Of a stretch of DNA of 64,000 nt, positions 1 to 10,329 are shown in pieces. The stretch lies in contig JAGMWG010000008.1 of assembly GCA_020744225.1 (NCBI GenBank), forward strand, positions 124,001-188,000. The letters are read 5' to 3'. The notes under the pieces were generated by a model that was given only the letters and a program-made list of their open reading frames with translations, searched no databases and was not told the origin of the DNA. The stretch comes from Paraphoma chrysanthemicola. Lineage: Eukaryota; Ascomycota; Dothideomycetes; Pleosporales; Phaeosphaeriaceae. Made by a program: the position numbers and the translations under genes. Each line of letters starts with the position of its first letter. Position 1 is the stretch's first letter.

Positions 1-15
1 GCTAATATAAGACAG

Positions 16-214
16 ATGGCACGGCACAATTCTCGCGAAACTAGCCATGATTCCCCAGAATCTGATCAACTCGTACGCAAGCGGCCCCGCGAGCCCACAG
101 AATGGCGAGTTCAAGGATGGAGATCTGGTCGCCAACTTCCCTGGCTGTGACAAGGACGATCGGAGCTGTGCAAAGGAACAACAGCCGTATTTCGACGTAT
201 TGGAGAAGGTCTGA
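16..214 (+). CDS. 3' exon of a GT34-family glycosyltransferase (MNN10/MNN11-like), partial
   Basis: The window opens inside an intron: a branch-like GCTAAT at 1-6 and an acceptor AG at 14-15. The terminal exon follows and ends with TGA at 212-214. It reads on from the split codon as WHGTILAKLAMIPQ, then NLINSYA, then KDGDLVANFPGCDKD. The order 'GT.A...IPQ..INSY', a 'DGDLV..F.GC' block and a final acidic stretch is the usual C-terminal layout of fungal GMA12/MNN10-type alpha-mannosyltransferases. These are Golgi type II membrane enzymes that extend N-glycan mannan. The catalytic DxD region and membrane anchor lie outside the window, so donor and linkage cannot be judged. In-frame TAA at 8-10 confirms that bases 1-15 are not coding in this frame. 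Confidence 0.6.
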
Positions 215-599
215 GCGCAATCGACGAGGCGGCATACCACAGTACAAGACAGGGACACGGGCTCCTAAATTAAAGACGCGTGTCCCGCGTGCGGTGCAAG
301 AACTAGGGATGCGGAAGGCGAGGGAGATGAAGCATCGAAGCGAATACCTACCTGCTTCTGGCGTACAGGCGAAATTGGTGTCTAGGCACAATGGGCAGGC
401 ATAAGGAATGATGATGACCGTCCCACGGCGTCATGTTGTATACTATGATAGATTCACACATTTGAACGCGATTAGCACCTCTTTTACATAAACAAACTGC
501 CTTGAATCAACAAACGTTCTTATACACAACGCGTTTATGTAGTCTTTACGTTTTCTATTGTTCACAACTAATCCTACAACAACACTACTTCTATTCTCG
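215..599. other. Intergenic, convergent 3' ends
   Basis: This gap lies between the 3' end of the GT34 gene and the 3' end of GEP3 on the opposite strand. It becomes AT-rich from about 430 and probably carries both 3' UTRs. Short open frames here have no family features. Confidence 0.5.
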
Positions 600-2906
600 T
601 TATTCTGCTCCGTCACGACCACCAGGTCTCCTCTGCCCCTTGACACTAACCATACTCCGCCGCGGCCGCGCCTTCTTATCCCTCTTCCCAACTTGTTTCG
701 GCCCAGAGACTAGACTCGCACACATTGGTCGCCTATACCCTACAAACTTGCCCAATGGGCTAAACACTTCGATCTCGGGGTACTCGTCTTGCCAGGCGGG
801 TGTTTGATCGCCTTTGACTTGTTCTGCCTCTTCCTCCTCAGGAGTAGTATGTTGGATGTGCTGTGTTAAAGCGTCATCGCCATCATTCTCTGCGCTTGCA
901 AGGGCAAGGGCAGCGAATTTCCTATCCTTGCGCTCTTTTTCCGCAGCCATTTCCGCTTCCCTTGCGAATTTGGCGTGGTTGGGATCTTTCTTGACCATAC
1001 CAGCTGGTCTCCATCCCTGCGGTCGTCTCGTTTGTGCAGAAACTTCGATCCAGCCTACGCCCTCGATCAAAATATCCGCACTCCAGATACGCCAGGGTAA
1101 GTTCTCGGGCTTCATTTTGCCTGCGACAGACGACGTGACGGGTCCCGCGAGACGTTTGGTCACGTCCCATTTTAGGGGGAAGCGGCCTGCGAGGTTCATC
1201 TTGGTGCCGACGTTGGGGAGGAGGATGGAAGGGACTTGGAGACTGCGGCGCGAGACTTGGGTTTGGTAGTCGATTGCTTTGTCGGTGCGTGTGATGTGTG
1301 GATGCAGCGGGACGAAGGGGTGGATGAGGAAGACGAGATCAGAGGTCACAGGTGTAAGGCGGATGAGGCCGCCGCCGAGGATGAGGGATTGGCCAGGCTT
1401 GAGCGGGTAGCGATCCGAATTGATGCGGCTGGTCATGGTGAGGTCGGAGTGGGAGGTGGGTTGGACGAATGTCTCGAGGCCGGGAGATGTGCGTGCGAGA
1501 CCGGGGAGATCGATGAGTTCGCCGCGGTTGCGGCCAAAGGGGATGCGGATGGGTGAGGCGGTAGTACCGGGGAGGGATGAGGCGATTGGGAGGACTGGAT
1601 ATGGTGTGTAGGGCTGAGGTGGAGGTAGAAGAGCGTCTGGATCCTCGAATTCCTCCTCTGGGTCGAAATCATCTTCTTGTGGTGGCTTGTGTATGTGTTC
1701 CTGGGGCTGGGCTGCCTGACGCTCAGCATCTGCGTCCTCTTCTGCGAGCTGCTGCTGCACTCGACTGAGCTCTTCAAGCGATTTTGCGCTGTTCAGCATC
1801 GCTTCACGCTCGGCTTCGCTGCGAAGCTTGCGCACGTTCTGGTAGTCGGCACCGCGTCCTTTGGGGAAGACGACTTCGAACAGATTCGACTTGCCAACAT
1901 TGACCTTGCCGACCATCCAACCTGCGCCGCCGCGTTCCCAGATGTCCTCCTTAAGTTGCGTCGTCCACCATCCTCTCTTTGCACTGACAAGGCGGACGTT
2001 CCCTAGACGTGCGTCCTTGTTCTCTCGCCCCAGTGCGTCTCGCAGCACCTCCCTAATGTATGGCATCAGCGCATCCACTTGCTCTTTCTTCGGTGCCAGC
2101 AAGTCTGCGCGTGTGATGATGAAGCTAATCTCCGCTATGCGATCATTCGCTACCCAGCCCTTATGTTTTGCGCGTCGATTTTGCGTCCGCAGCTTCGGTA
2201 TGCGGAGCGAAGATTGGAGATGCGGGACAATGGACAGCGGAAAGTCTGCTGCATCGACGACATGGTAGATGTGGTTGCGCCGGTGCGGAGACTCGGCGAT
2301 AGTCTGCTGGATCGCCTCGATAGTGGGATGGTGTATAGGCGACCCTACTCGGTGGTGTATGAGATTATGGCAGCGGTCACAGACAGGTGTGGTTGCGTGC
2401 TCTTCCACTCCGTTCTGCGCTTCAGCATCATTCTTCTCGAGGCCAAGTTCACTCAGCAGCGCAGGGTCAGCATTCTTCAGCGCATTTGCATATACATCAG
2501 CTGCCTCGGTCGCTTCCTGTGCCTTCTCTGCGGACCATCCCAAGTAGTCCTGGACGACCTTTCTGTCGACGTTGTAGTACCCAGCCTCTTCCTTGTCGAA
2601 GATTTGTGCGGGTGCGCCACATCCTGGACAGGCTCTGGGCAGCGACTTGCGCGAGGGAGGTACGCTGACCGCGACGGCGCTGGACTGTGGGCCTTCGTTG
2701 GTGTCGGCGGAAGGGAGCTCTGCACTGGCCTGATGTCGCGCTCGTCCGGTTGTTGAGAACTTTTTCGAGGCTGCAGGTGCGCAAGATGGGCGGTGTGGTG
2801 CGACTATTGGGGCCCTGAGCAGTGCAGGGCAGAGGAAGGCTGGTATAGAAATTGCATGAGCATCGTGGTGAAGCAGTGTCCTCGCTCGTTGAAGAGCAGG
2901 CCGCAT
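600..2906 (-). CDS. GEP3: Mitochondrial circularly permuted GTPase, GEP3 (YqeH/NOA1-like)
   Basis: This is a 768-aa intronless gene. The first ~55 residues are rich in Arg, Ala and Ser, lack acidic residues and end near KKFSTTGRARH, as expected for a mitochondrial presequence. A CPGCGAPAQ zinc-knuckle half is followed by CDRCHNLIHH. The GTPase motifs come in permuted order: a VDAADFP block, ITRADLL (G4-like), LVSAKRGWW (G5-like), then VGKVNVGKSNLF (G1) and LIDLPGLA (G3). This order defines the YqeH/GEP3/NOA1 group, which acts in mitochondrial small-subunit biogenesis; yeast GEP3 interacts genetically with prohibitins. An acidic low-complexity segment lies between G1 and G3, and the C-terminus is basic. 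It is divergent from the aspartate aminotransferase gene, with 420 bp between the start codons. Confidence 0.9.
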   Translation of the reverse strand: MRPALQRARTLLHHDAHAISIPAFLCPALLRAPIVAPHRPSCAPAASKKFSTTGRARHQASAELPSADTNEGPQSSAVAVSVPPSRKSLPRACPGCGAPAQIFDKEEAGYYNVDRKVVQDYLGWSAEKAQEATEAADVYANALKNADPALLSELGLEKNDAEAQNGVEEHATTPVCDRCHNLIHHRVGSPIHHPTIEAIQQTIAESPHRRNHIYHVVDAADFPLSIVPHLQSSLRIPKLRTQNRRAKHKGWVANDRIAEISFIITRADLLAPKKEQVDALMPYIREVLRDALGRENKDARLGNVRLVSAKRGWWTTQLKEDIWERGGAGWMVGKVNVGKSNLFEVVFPKGRGADYQNVRKLRSEAEREAMLNSAKSLEELSRVQQQLAEEDADAERQAAQPQEHIHKPPQEDDFDPEEEFEDPDALLPPPQPYTPYPVLPIASSLPGTTASPIRIPFGRNRGELIDLPGLARTSPGLETFVQPTSHSDLTMTSRINSDRYPLKPGQSLILGGGLIRLTPVTSDLVFLIHPFVPLHPHITRTDKAIDYQTQVSRRSLQVPSILLPNVGTKMNLAGRFPLKWDVTKRLAGPVTSSVAGKMKPENLPWRIWSADILIEGVGWIEVSAQTRRPQGWRPAGMVKKDPNHAKFAREAEMAAEKERKDRKFAALALASAENDGDDALTQHIQHTTPEEEEAEQVKGDQTPAWQDEYPEIEVFSPLGKFVGYRRPMCASLVSGPKQVGKRDKKARPRRSMVSVKGQRRPGGRDGAE

Positions 2907-3326
2907 GCTGTGAAGTACAGCCTCTGGTACGCTTCACAAAGGTCGGATCGGGATAGCGCTGAACGATACAGGCACCGCTTCTGGAACTCGGTGCGCGTGG
3001 GTGATGTCTGTCAGAATGTCCAAGTCTAGACAGTCTTCTTACTCCACGCGGCTCGTCACGACGCGCTTCATTATGGCATAAAATTATCTGCAGGCCCCGG
3101 AGTTAAGCAAGGATCCGCCCGCTGAGGCCAATCACAGCCTGAAGCCCCTCGCGCCGAGTCAAAGCTCCCGCGTGGAGGTACAAGCACCGCTTCTTTTGCT
3201 TAATTCTGGGGATACACTCAGACCACCTCTACCACTCCCACCGCTTATACTGAGCGCGCACTCCTCTGTTCCGTCCTCCTCCCCTCCAATTGACTCACCT
3301 GCATCCTCCTCAAACACACAGTCAAC
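2907..3326. promoter_or_regulatory. Shared divergent promoter of GEP3 and AAT, with a CCAATCA box
   Basis: These 420 bp separate two start codons facing away from each other; both proteins are predicted mitochondrial. A CCAATCA motif sits at 3128-3134. It matches the core bound by the fungal HAP/CBC complex, a known regulator of mitochondrial and iron-dependent genes. Pyrimidine-rich sequence (3230-3325) runs up to the AAT start, as is common near fungal transcription starts. Use of the CCAAT box is inferred. Confidence 0.45.
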
Positions 3327-4870
3327 ATGCTTGCCTCGTCAAGAACCGCGCTGCGGAAAGCGGCGACTCAGCAGCTCGCCATCAAGAACAGTGTCCGCGC
3401 AGTCTCCGCGTGGTCACAGGTACCCCAGGGTCCTCCAGTGAGTATCCAGAGCCATTGTATTTCCAATTCCGGATGACGAATGCTAACACACCTCTAGGAT
3501 GTAAGTGAAGCCGTCCGCGACTATCCCACAAACATAGCTCACCGCCACCCCACATAGGCTATTCTTGGTATTACCGAAGCATTCAAGGCCGACAGCAACC
3601 CCAAGAAGATCAACCTGGGTATGGAACACAGACACATCACTCAGGAGTGAATACTGACCCTTCAGGTGTTGGTGCGTACCGTGACGACAAGGGCAAGCCA
3701 TACGTGCTCCCTTCCGTGAGGCAGGCCGAGAAGAAGATCGTCGAGTCATCGCTGGACAAGGAGTATGCCGGCATCACCGGTGTCCCCAAGTTCACCCAAG
3801 CTGCGCTCAAGCTTGCCTATGGCGCCGATTCTGCGCCCCTCAACGAAGACCGCATCGCCGTGACTCAGTCCATCTCCGGCACCGGTGCCCTCCGCATCGG
3901 CGGCGCCTTCCTCGAGCGTCACTACCCCGGCGCGAAGACCATCTACATCCCCAACCCGTCATGGGCCAACCACAACGCCGTCTTCAAGGACTCTGGCCTG
4001 AAGGTTGAGAAATACCGCTACTACAACAAGGACACCATTGGCCTCGACTTCGAGGGCATGATTGCGGACATCAAGGGGTTGCCCAAGGGCAGCATCGTTA
4101 TGCTCCACGCGTGCGCGCATAACCCGACCGGCGTCGACCCTACTGAGGAGCAGTGGGTCAAGATCGCCGACGCCGTCAAGGAGGGTGACCACTTCCCCTT
4201 CTTTGACATGGCCTACCAGGGCTTTGCCAGCGGTGACACCAACAAGGACGCTTTTGCCCTCCGTCACTTCATCAAGGAGGGCCTTCGCCCGGTCCTTGCT
4301 CAGTCGTTCGCGAAGAACATGGTATGTCTCTGTCCACGAGCGTGACAACCGGCTGGCTAACATTGCACAGGGTCTCTACGGCGAGCGTGTCGGTGTCTTC
4401 TCCGTTGTCTGCGAGTCAGCCGAGGAGAAGAAGCGCGTTGATTCTCAGGTCAAGATCCTTGTCCGCCCGTTGTACTCCAACCCTCCAGTCCACGGCGCTC
4501 GCATTGCCTCTGAGATTCTCAACGATGCGTCGCTGAACAAGCAGTGGCTCGGTGAGGTCAAGGGCATGGCTGACCGTATTATCACCATGCGTGCTCTCCT
4601 CAAGGAGAATCTCGAAAAGCTCGGCAGCAAGCACGACTGGAGCCACATCACCTCGCAGATTGGCATGTTTGCCTACACTGGCTTGACGGCCGAGCAGATG
4701 GACAAGCTGGCTAAGGAGGTAAGCATGAACCGCAAACTACAGGCACTTCCTATACTAATAGTCCACAGCACTCCGTATACGCGACCAAGGACGGACGTAT
4801 CTCTGTTGCCGGTATCACTAGCGAGAATGTCGGACGTCTTGCTGAGGCCATCTACAAAGTCAAGGGTTAA
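3327..4870 (+). CDS. AAT1: Mitochondrial aspartate aminotransferase
   Basis: Catalyses L-aspartate + 2-oxoglutarate to oxaloacetate + L-glutamate with PLP, linking the malate-aspartate shuttle and nitrogen metabolism. Six exons: 3327-3437, 3498-3500, 3558-3618, 3666-4321, 4371-4718 and 4769-4870, giving 426 aa, normal for the family. Residues 1-30 form a basic, Ser/Ala-rich presequence (MLASSRTALRKAATQQ). Family motifs follow: WSQVPQGPP-D-AILG, INLGVGAYRDD, HACAHNPTGVDPT, FFDMAYQGFA and SFAKNMGLYGER, in which Lys275 is the predicted PLP Schiff-base lysine. Exon 2 is only three bases (GAT) and supplies the conserved Asp of GPPD. Without it the flanking introns either run into a stop or lose that residue. 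The introns are 48-60 nt, with a GCTAACA branch site in the first. Confidence 0.93.
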
Positions 4871-6948
4871 AAGCATACCATAGCAATGTTTCTATGCGTC
4901 CATGATTTCACGAACTCTCAGCACAGCACGGCATGGCAGTACACTGTACCATATGTAGCAATGGCAGCTCGACTGTAGCAGCAATACCCAAGACTCACCC
5001 TGCTCATGCCTCTGATATCATTGAGTGACAGAACCGGTTATCGGCACACTCCTCAGTGATCCCTGCTCCAATTGTCGTCGTCGTCTAACCCCCAGCTGCA
5101 TTCTGCATACCATCTGCACACTCCACAGCACGCTGGCCAGGATTCTCAAGTGCCGGGTGAATCTTTGCCGCTACCAGCTAGCTTGTACTTTCAGGGCCCG
5201 CGTACAAGCTCGCTACAGTCTGACCAGCCTGATGGCGTGATGCCTCACTTGAATATGCGGAGACTGGGATTGCCCAATGCGACGTTCCTCGACTGACAAC
5301 GGACTTATATCGGGGTGGACAGTCACCGTTGCAGACTGCTCACTCTCTCTTCTCGACTGTACTTGGACTGTTTACCCAGGGACGCTTCCCTCCTTGGCAC
5401 GTCACACACATAGCACAGCCAATCGGGTACGGGACCAGCTCTCTCGCATGGAGTCAACCAATTTTTAAACGCGATCCGCGGAACTCAAAAGACCCTGCAG
5501 GCGGCGAGGATCACGAATGTACGAGTGCAGATCCCCGGCTGCCTAAGGCAGACAGGCTTGCAAGGTCCAAGATGAGCAGCGGTCACGAATTGGTGGCTCG
5601 GAAGAGCCCGGGCGTCCAGCGACTCCCCCGTCCGAAATGCAGGCTGCCAGGTTTTTTTCGCCGAGACAGAGGGACGGGACACGGGCAGGCGTCTGTCGCG
5701 TAGCTGCATGGCGTGCAGTTGCTAAAGTGCAGCATCTTGAACGTTGCTAACGTCTTGGTGCGCTGCGAGGGAATGTATCGTGCTCTGCCTTTTTGATCAG
5801 TATATGGAATAGTCATACAAGCACGGCGTTGTGGTCCTGTGTGCGGTGTGAAGAGCTAGTCAGATTATGCAGGGCCTCAGGTTTCATGCGCGATGACGTT
5901 GTGGCTGTCACGCACGATGACAGCATGCTCTCAAAACCACCCACGCCTTTTTAAAAGTACGTCTATCACCCCTCCCTGGCCCTCTGAATTGCGGAAATCA
6001 GCATATTCGAACGCATTCTAGACCCCCTTGGCGTCATGGTCAACGTCTTTATTTCTACCTTCGTGCATGGCCTGCTGGCGGAACAAAGCAGTGCGATGAG
6101 CATGCTTCCCAATGGGACCCCCAAACGGGCTCAAGCTAGCCCCATCAGCCGCAGAGGGTGACTCTGGCGCCGGCGACGTGGTGACTCCACATGAGGCCTT
6201 CGCCGGGCTACCGAAAGGGCGAGGGTGGTCGTCGTCGCCTGTCAGCCGGCGGTGGAAGGTTCAGCAGCGGCTTCGGGAAAACAGATGATCAACGGCGAGT
6301 GATGGCTGTCGCTTGACGTCGAGGTATCCACCCACATATAGCGAGCCTTCTCGCCTGGCTCACGGCCGCGTGCCCCTCTTCTTGTGGTGATGCAAATAAT
6401 CGCCCGCACTGCTTTCTAGACCGCGGCTCCGTTTATGAGCGGCACACCTCGTGACAATCCATACCCGATCTTGATATTCCTCTTGTCACATCAAACTCAG
6501 AGCGTCACCTATTCTGCCGTGAGTGGGACAGCTTGCCGTTGCGAGCAGTCGGCAACTGATTCCGAGGAGACGGCAGCAGGCTTAAAGCGAGCCGAAGGAC
6601 TAACAGACTGCTTAGCAACAAAACAGACGCAGACGCGCGAGCAACACCACAGGCCCGCCCTCTCCTCTGCATCAGATCCGATCGCAGCCTTCCAGATTAA
6701 GGCAGCACCTACACGCAACGGTTCTCACAGCTCGGCGGGCCGGCCCTTTCGTCATACTCTAACCGCATCGGTGCGCGCAGTGAAGCGCGGGACACTGGCC
6801 GGGCAGCCTAGGCGCGGAAAAAATAACTGGGCGCGTGCGGTCGCTCTTCCTTCTCTGCGACACCAAGCACACGAAGGGTGTCGCCATTGTCTCAGCGCCG
6901 AAACGAGTTTTGTTCTCGGAGCCAACCCGCAGTGCAGTCTCAAAAGCC
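4871..6948. other. Intergenic, about 2.1 kb
   Basis: Lies between AAT and YPD1. No gene found. It holds a CCAAT box at 5419-5423, a T7 run near 5651 and GC-rich sequence from 6100 onward that probably includes the YPD1 promoter and 5' UTR. Short open frames (for example 5329-5703 and 6435-6959) show no domain, and the second runs into the YPD1 start. Confidence 0.5.
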
Positions 6949-7622
6949 ATGGCGGCTAGCGAAGATGGCAAGGTTCGTCTGCCCCTCCACCACCACTTCC
7001 GCGCGCGTCGTGCCTGCCCTTGACCACCACAGACCGCATCCCTACTCGCCCGCCATCTCCAGCCCTACCCGTCTGCATTGCGCGTGGCGCTTCCACCCAC
7101 CTTAGCTAATTCCTACGGCAGAACGGCGTCGAAGGCATCATGTCGATCCCTGGCGCGGACGACACAATCGACCCGGCGACCTTTGAGCAGATCCTCGAGA
7201 TGGACGAGGACGAGGTCGACCGCGAGTTCAGCAAGAGCATCGTCTTTGACTTCTTTGGGCAGGCCGATAGCACATTTGCGAAGATGGACAGCACCCTGTG
7301 AGTGCAGCCAGACATCCATCGCCACCCGGCCCGCGGCGCGTGACTGACACCGTGCAGAGAAAAGAAGGAGGACGAATATCTGAAGACGCTAAGTGAGCTG
7401 GGACATTTCCTCAAGGGTTCATCCGCCACACTCGGCTTGACCAAAGTCAAGGACTCGTGCGAAAAGATCCAGCACTACGGCTCGCTGAAGGACGATGCGG
7501 GCACAAAGGACATTACAGAGAAGGAGGCCCAGGACAAGCTGAAGACGATTATCGCACAGGCCAAGGAGGAGTTTACAGAGGTCAAGGGTGTACTCAAGGA
7601 GTTCTACAAGGACACGGAGTAA
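6949..7622 (+). CDS. YPD1: Histidine-containing phosphotransfer protein YPD1
   Basis: Relays phosphate from hybrid histidine kinases to the response regulators SSK1 and SKN7 in the osmotic and oxidative stress (HOG) pathway; acts in cytosol and nucleus. Exons 6949-6972, 7122-7297 and 7358-7622 give 154 aa. The HPt four-helix core is clear: FEQILEMDEDE, FDFFGQADSTFAKMD, then LGHFLKGSSATLG with the phospho-accepting His83, then the CEKIQHYG helix. A charged linker between the last two helices (KDDAGTKDITEK) is usual in fungal YPD1. The first intron has a GTTCGT donor, also used in the UVE1 gene of this window, and a GCTAAT branch site. If that intron lies in the 5' UTR, translation could start at the in-frame ATG at 7140 instead. 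The product is certain; the start is less so. Confidence 0.9.
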
Positions 7623-8448
7623 GCTCTGTGCTCACGATGGCTATGCCGCACTGCGACGGCCACACCCCATAGACGCTGAAAGGCATGGTGGGGCACGGCA
7701 GCATGCATCAGGCGGAGCTGCGGCGGGGGCGGAATTCCATCTGATCATCCTCTTCGGCACCCTCATTCCCCTCGGCGACAATCGCGTCATTTCACTGCCA
7801 GCATTTCCTAGTCCCTTTGGGACCACTGCATTATCCCTTTCAGATCTCGTGGCATGGCCCATTTCACCCAGTTCAGATCATGTCTCTCACTTGTCCGCGC
7901 CTTTGGATAGACCCTGAACGATTCTAAATGCATCAAAAGTACCCCACCATGTTCTTTGTGCCCTGGAATGTTCTTCAGCCCTATGTGTTGATGATCACAG
8001 GCCCGACTGCTGTCACCCCACCTTCCACGTGCTCTGACGTCAGAAACAGTGGCTTGTGGCTTGATGTGGCTGTAGCGCCTTCCGCAAAGTCGGCCTGTTG
8101 CGGTACACCATCCATACCCAAGCATCGTAGGATGCTGTGATGGCGTAATTGAACCGTATGTTGCGGGTCCGTATCTCATGCTCTTTTGCGGGTCTGATGC
8201 GCGTTGAGAAGTTTTCAATTCATTCTCCAAGTCGCTCGCGCGTGCGCCTGCTTCATATCATCAGGCAGACGTGCTTGTCAACTCCACCAATCACCACGCG
8301 CATCTCGACGTGCACTCAGAACACTATTGGTCGTGTTTTTCAGATATTTACTCCTTCCAAAGCAACTCTGACCGACTTCCACCATATTTCAGTCCGATAT
8401 TACCACCGATCTTCTCACTTCTCCAAGGCTCTATCTCGCTCTTCAGCC
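7623..8448. other. Intergenic / 5' leader of the AKAP7-like gene
   Basis: 3' UTR of YPD1, then the promoter region of the next gene. From 8149 the frame of the downstream gene stays open without recognisable domains. I treat 8149-8448 as probable 5' leader, or an optional N-terminal extension. Confidence 0.45.
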
Positions 8449-9528
8449 ATGGGCAAAAAGAAGCAGACCGGGGATTACAACGACTTCGTGGACGGCGAGA
8501 AGCTGCGCGATAATGCTGAAGTCCGAACATCACTCCATCCGTCGACCACAAGACAAGAGATCTCACCACCACCCGCACGACATGGACCAAGAGGCGGCAA
8601 GAGGCATGGAAGGGGCGGACCAAAGAAGCCGCCATTGACACATTTCCTTTGCCTCCCACTCGTCACAGACTCAAGTCGTCCGCATCTAGAGGGAGGTCTC
8701 GAAAAACTGAAAAGCGATCTCGAGCGCTCTTCCCCCGTTCCAACAAAAGCCATCCGTCCAGTCGGCACACTGCACCTAACCCTCGGCGTCATGAGCCTCG
8801 ATGAACAAAGCTTAGAAGCCGCAAAACAAGACCTCCAAGACCTAAATCTACACAATCTCCTACGCGACATCTCCACGCAGGCCATTGCCGAAAAAGCCGC
8901 CGAGGACGGCACGATTTCTGAAAACCTAAACGCAGCCGCAATGCCTGACACAGATGGCTTGACCGTCTCACTTGAGGGATTAGTGCCCATGCAAGAAGCA
9001 ACGAAGACGAGTATCTTGTACGCAAGCCCACAGGACGCGACGGGGCGCTTAATGCCTTTTGCGCAGGCGCTGAGGAAGAGATTTGTGGAAGGTGGATGGG
9101 TGGTTGACGAAGGTCGGGACTTGCGATTACATGCTACAATCATCAACACGATTTACGCGAAATCCGGGTCGCGAGGACGCGGTGGACAAGGAAAAATTGC
9201 ATCGAATACGATTAGAGGCCGGGAAGATAGACCTCATACGCAACGACCCAGTACTGAAGATACGGCCGCAAACGACTCGGATAAGGACGATACGAAAATA
9301 GATACAGCAGCTGGACACGGACCGAATGCACAATCGTGGCTCCGCTTCGATGCGCGGGATCTGATTGAGGAGTATAAAGACTTCACATGGGCGGATAATG
9401 TCAGGATAGATAGAGTCCAAATATGCAAAATGGGCGCGAAGAAAGTGTGGAGTGGGGGCGCGCAGGGGGAGGGAGACGTGCTGGATGAGAGGTATGAGGT
9501 TGTTTGTGAGAAGGGGGTGTTTGAGTAG
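8449..9528 (+). CDS. AKAP7-like 2H phosphoesterase domain protein
   Basis: 359 aa from the ATG in a good context (CCATGG) at 8449. The same frame is open to an ATG at 8149, which would add 100 residues with a weak mitochondrial-like, basic and Ser-rich character. A basic Gly/Arg linker is followed by PPLTHFLCLPLV and then two 2H phosphoesterase signatures: the first His motif in TLHLTLGV and the second in RLHATIINTIY, about 120 residues apart. The spacing and the LTHFLCLPL block match the AKAP7 nuclear-localisation-signal domain family, also found in ASCC1. Relatives are 2',5'- or cyclic-phosphodiesterase-like RNA-processing enzymes. The fungal substrate is not known. A variable, charged insert lies between the second motif and the C-terminal WADNVRIDRVQICKMGAKK block. 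No intron is needed. Confidence 0.75.
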   Translation: MGKKKQTGDYNDFVDGEKLRDNAEVRTSLHPSTTRQEISPPPARHGPRGGKRHGRGGPKKPPLTHFLCLPLVTDSSRPHLEGGLEKLKSDLERSSPVPTKAIRPVGTLHLTLGVMSLDEQSLEAAKQDLQDLNLHNLLRDISTQAIAEKAAEDGTISENLNAAAMPDTDGLTVSLEGLVPMQEATKTSILYASPQDATGRLMPFAQALRKRFVEGGWVVDEGRDLRLHATIINTIYAKSGSRGRGGQGKIASNTIRGREDRPHTQRPSTEDTAANDSDKDDTKIDTAAGHGPNAQSWLRFDARDLIEEYKDFTWADNVRIDRVQICKMGAKKVWSGGAQGEGDVLDERYEVVCEKGVFE

Positions 9529-10329
9529 CTGGTGTACATAGACAGTTAAGCTAGGCGATGGGAGTTAGGAGGTGGCTTGTTGTGGTGTGAGTTTTTGGGG
9601 TGAGTGTAGGTGGTGTTTAGTGTTAGCAAGCGATCTATATGTTTGGATCACGTCAGATTACGCATATTTACAAAGCAATTTCGCATCCGCCTTCTTCGAT
9701 CTCTTCGATTTAGAGACGGAGAATTTGCTTTCGCGGCTACCAACTACACAGAGAATCTGTTTCTAGTTCCTGGATTCTGACCTTTAGTACTGCACCTTTG
9801 CCGCTCGAATAGCACAATAGATCGAGTCGTTCAAGGTCTGTTTATAGGTAGCGTTGATGGGTGCAAGGGGTACTGGAGTGGTCTAAGCGGCATTTATAAG
9901 ATAAGGGAAGAGGGCATTGATGTGTTGTAAATGTTGTACTGTAGAGTAATTATGACCATTGCAGAACTAGTCTTGCACAACCTCTGCATCTTGGTCCTTT
10001 CGACACGTAAATCGCGGGTTCGTTCAATATCGGGTACTTAGTCGCATTCATTCACTAAGTGCTCAGATCCGATTGCGAAACCATTCAGCCTTGGATTCCA
10101 ATACAAACACAAAAAAGGGAGTACAAAACTACATAAATCGCGCAATTGCAAGAAGCATGATACGACTAGACACCTCCATTTCCTGTTTTCCGGAATAACA
10201 CAACCTGACCTAATCCAACGCAATGCAATCCTACTCCTACAGCTTTTTCCTTCCGAGCCACTCCACTAAACCGAAAAAAACCCACCCAATTCTACCATCC
10301 TTGCTCCGGTCCTGCTAACCGCCACCCTC
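9529..10329. other. Intergenic, convergent 3' ends
   Basis: AT-rich spacer between two convergent genes. No open frame of note, no tRNA fold recognised, and only simple A- and T-rich 3' UTR-like sequence. Confidence 0.5.

Noticed and set aside
6435..6959. 174-residue plus-strand frame upstream of YPD1
   Set aside because: No domain, random composition, and it overlaps the YPD1 start in another frame; more likely promoter and 5' UTR.
8149..8448. N-terminal extension of the AKAP7-like protein
   Set aside because: In frame but without conserved sequence; the ATG at 8449 has the better context and begins the conserved part.
9960..10030. GGTTCG-like word suggesting a tRNA T-arm
   Set aside because: No matching acceptor stem, D-arm or anticodon arm around it.
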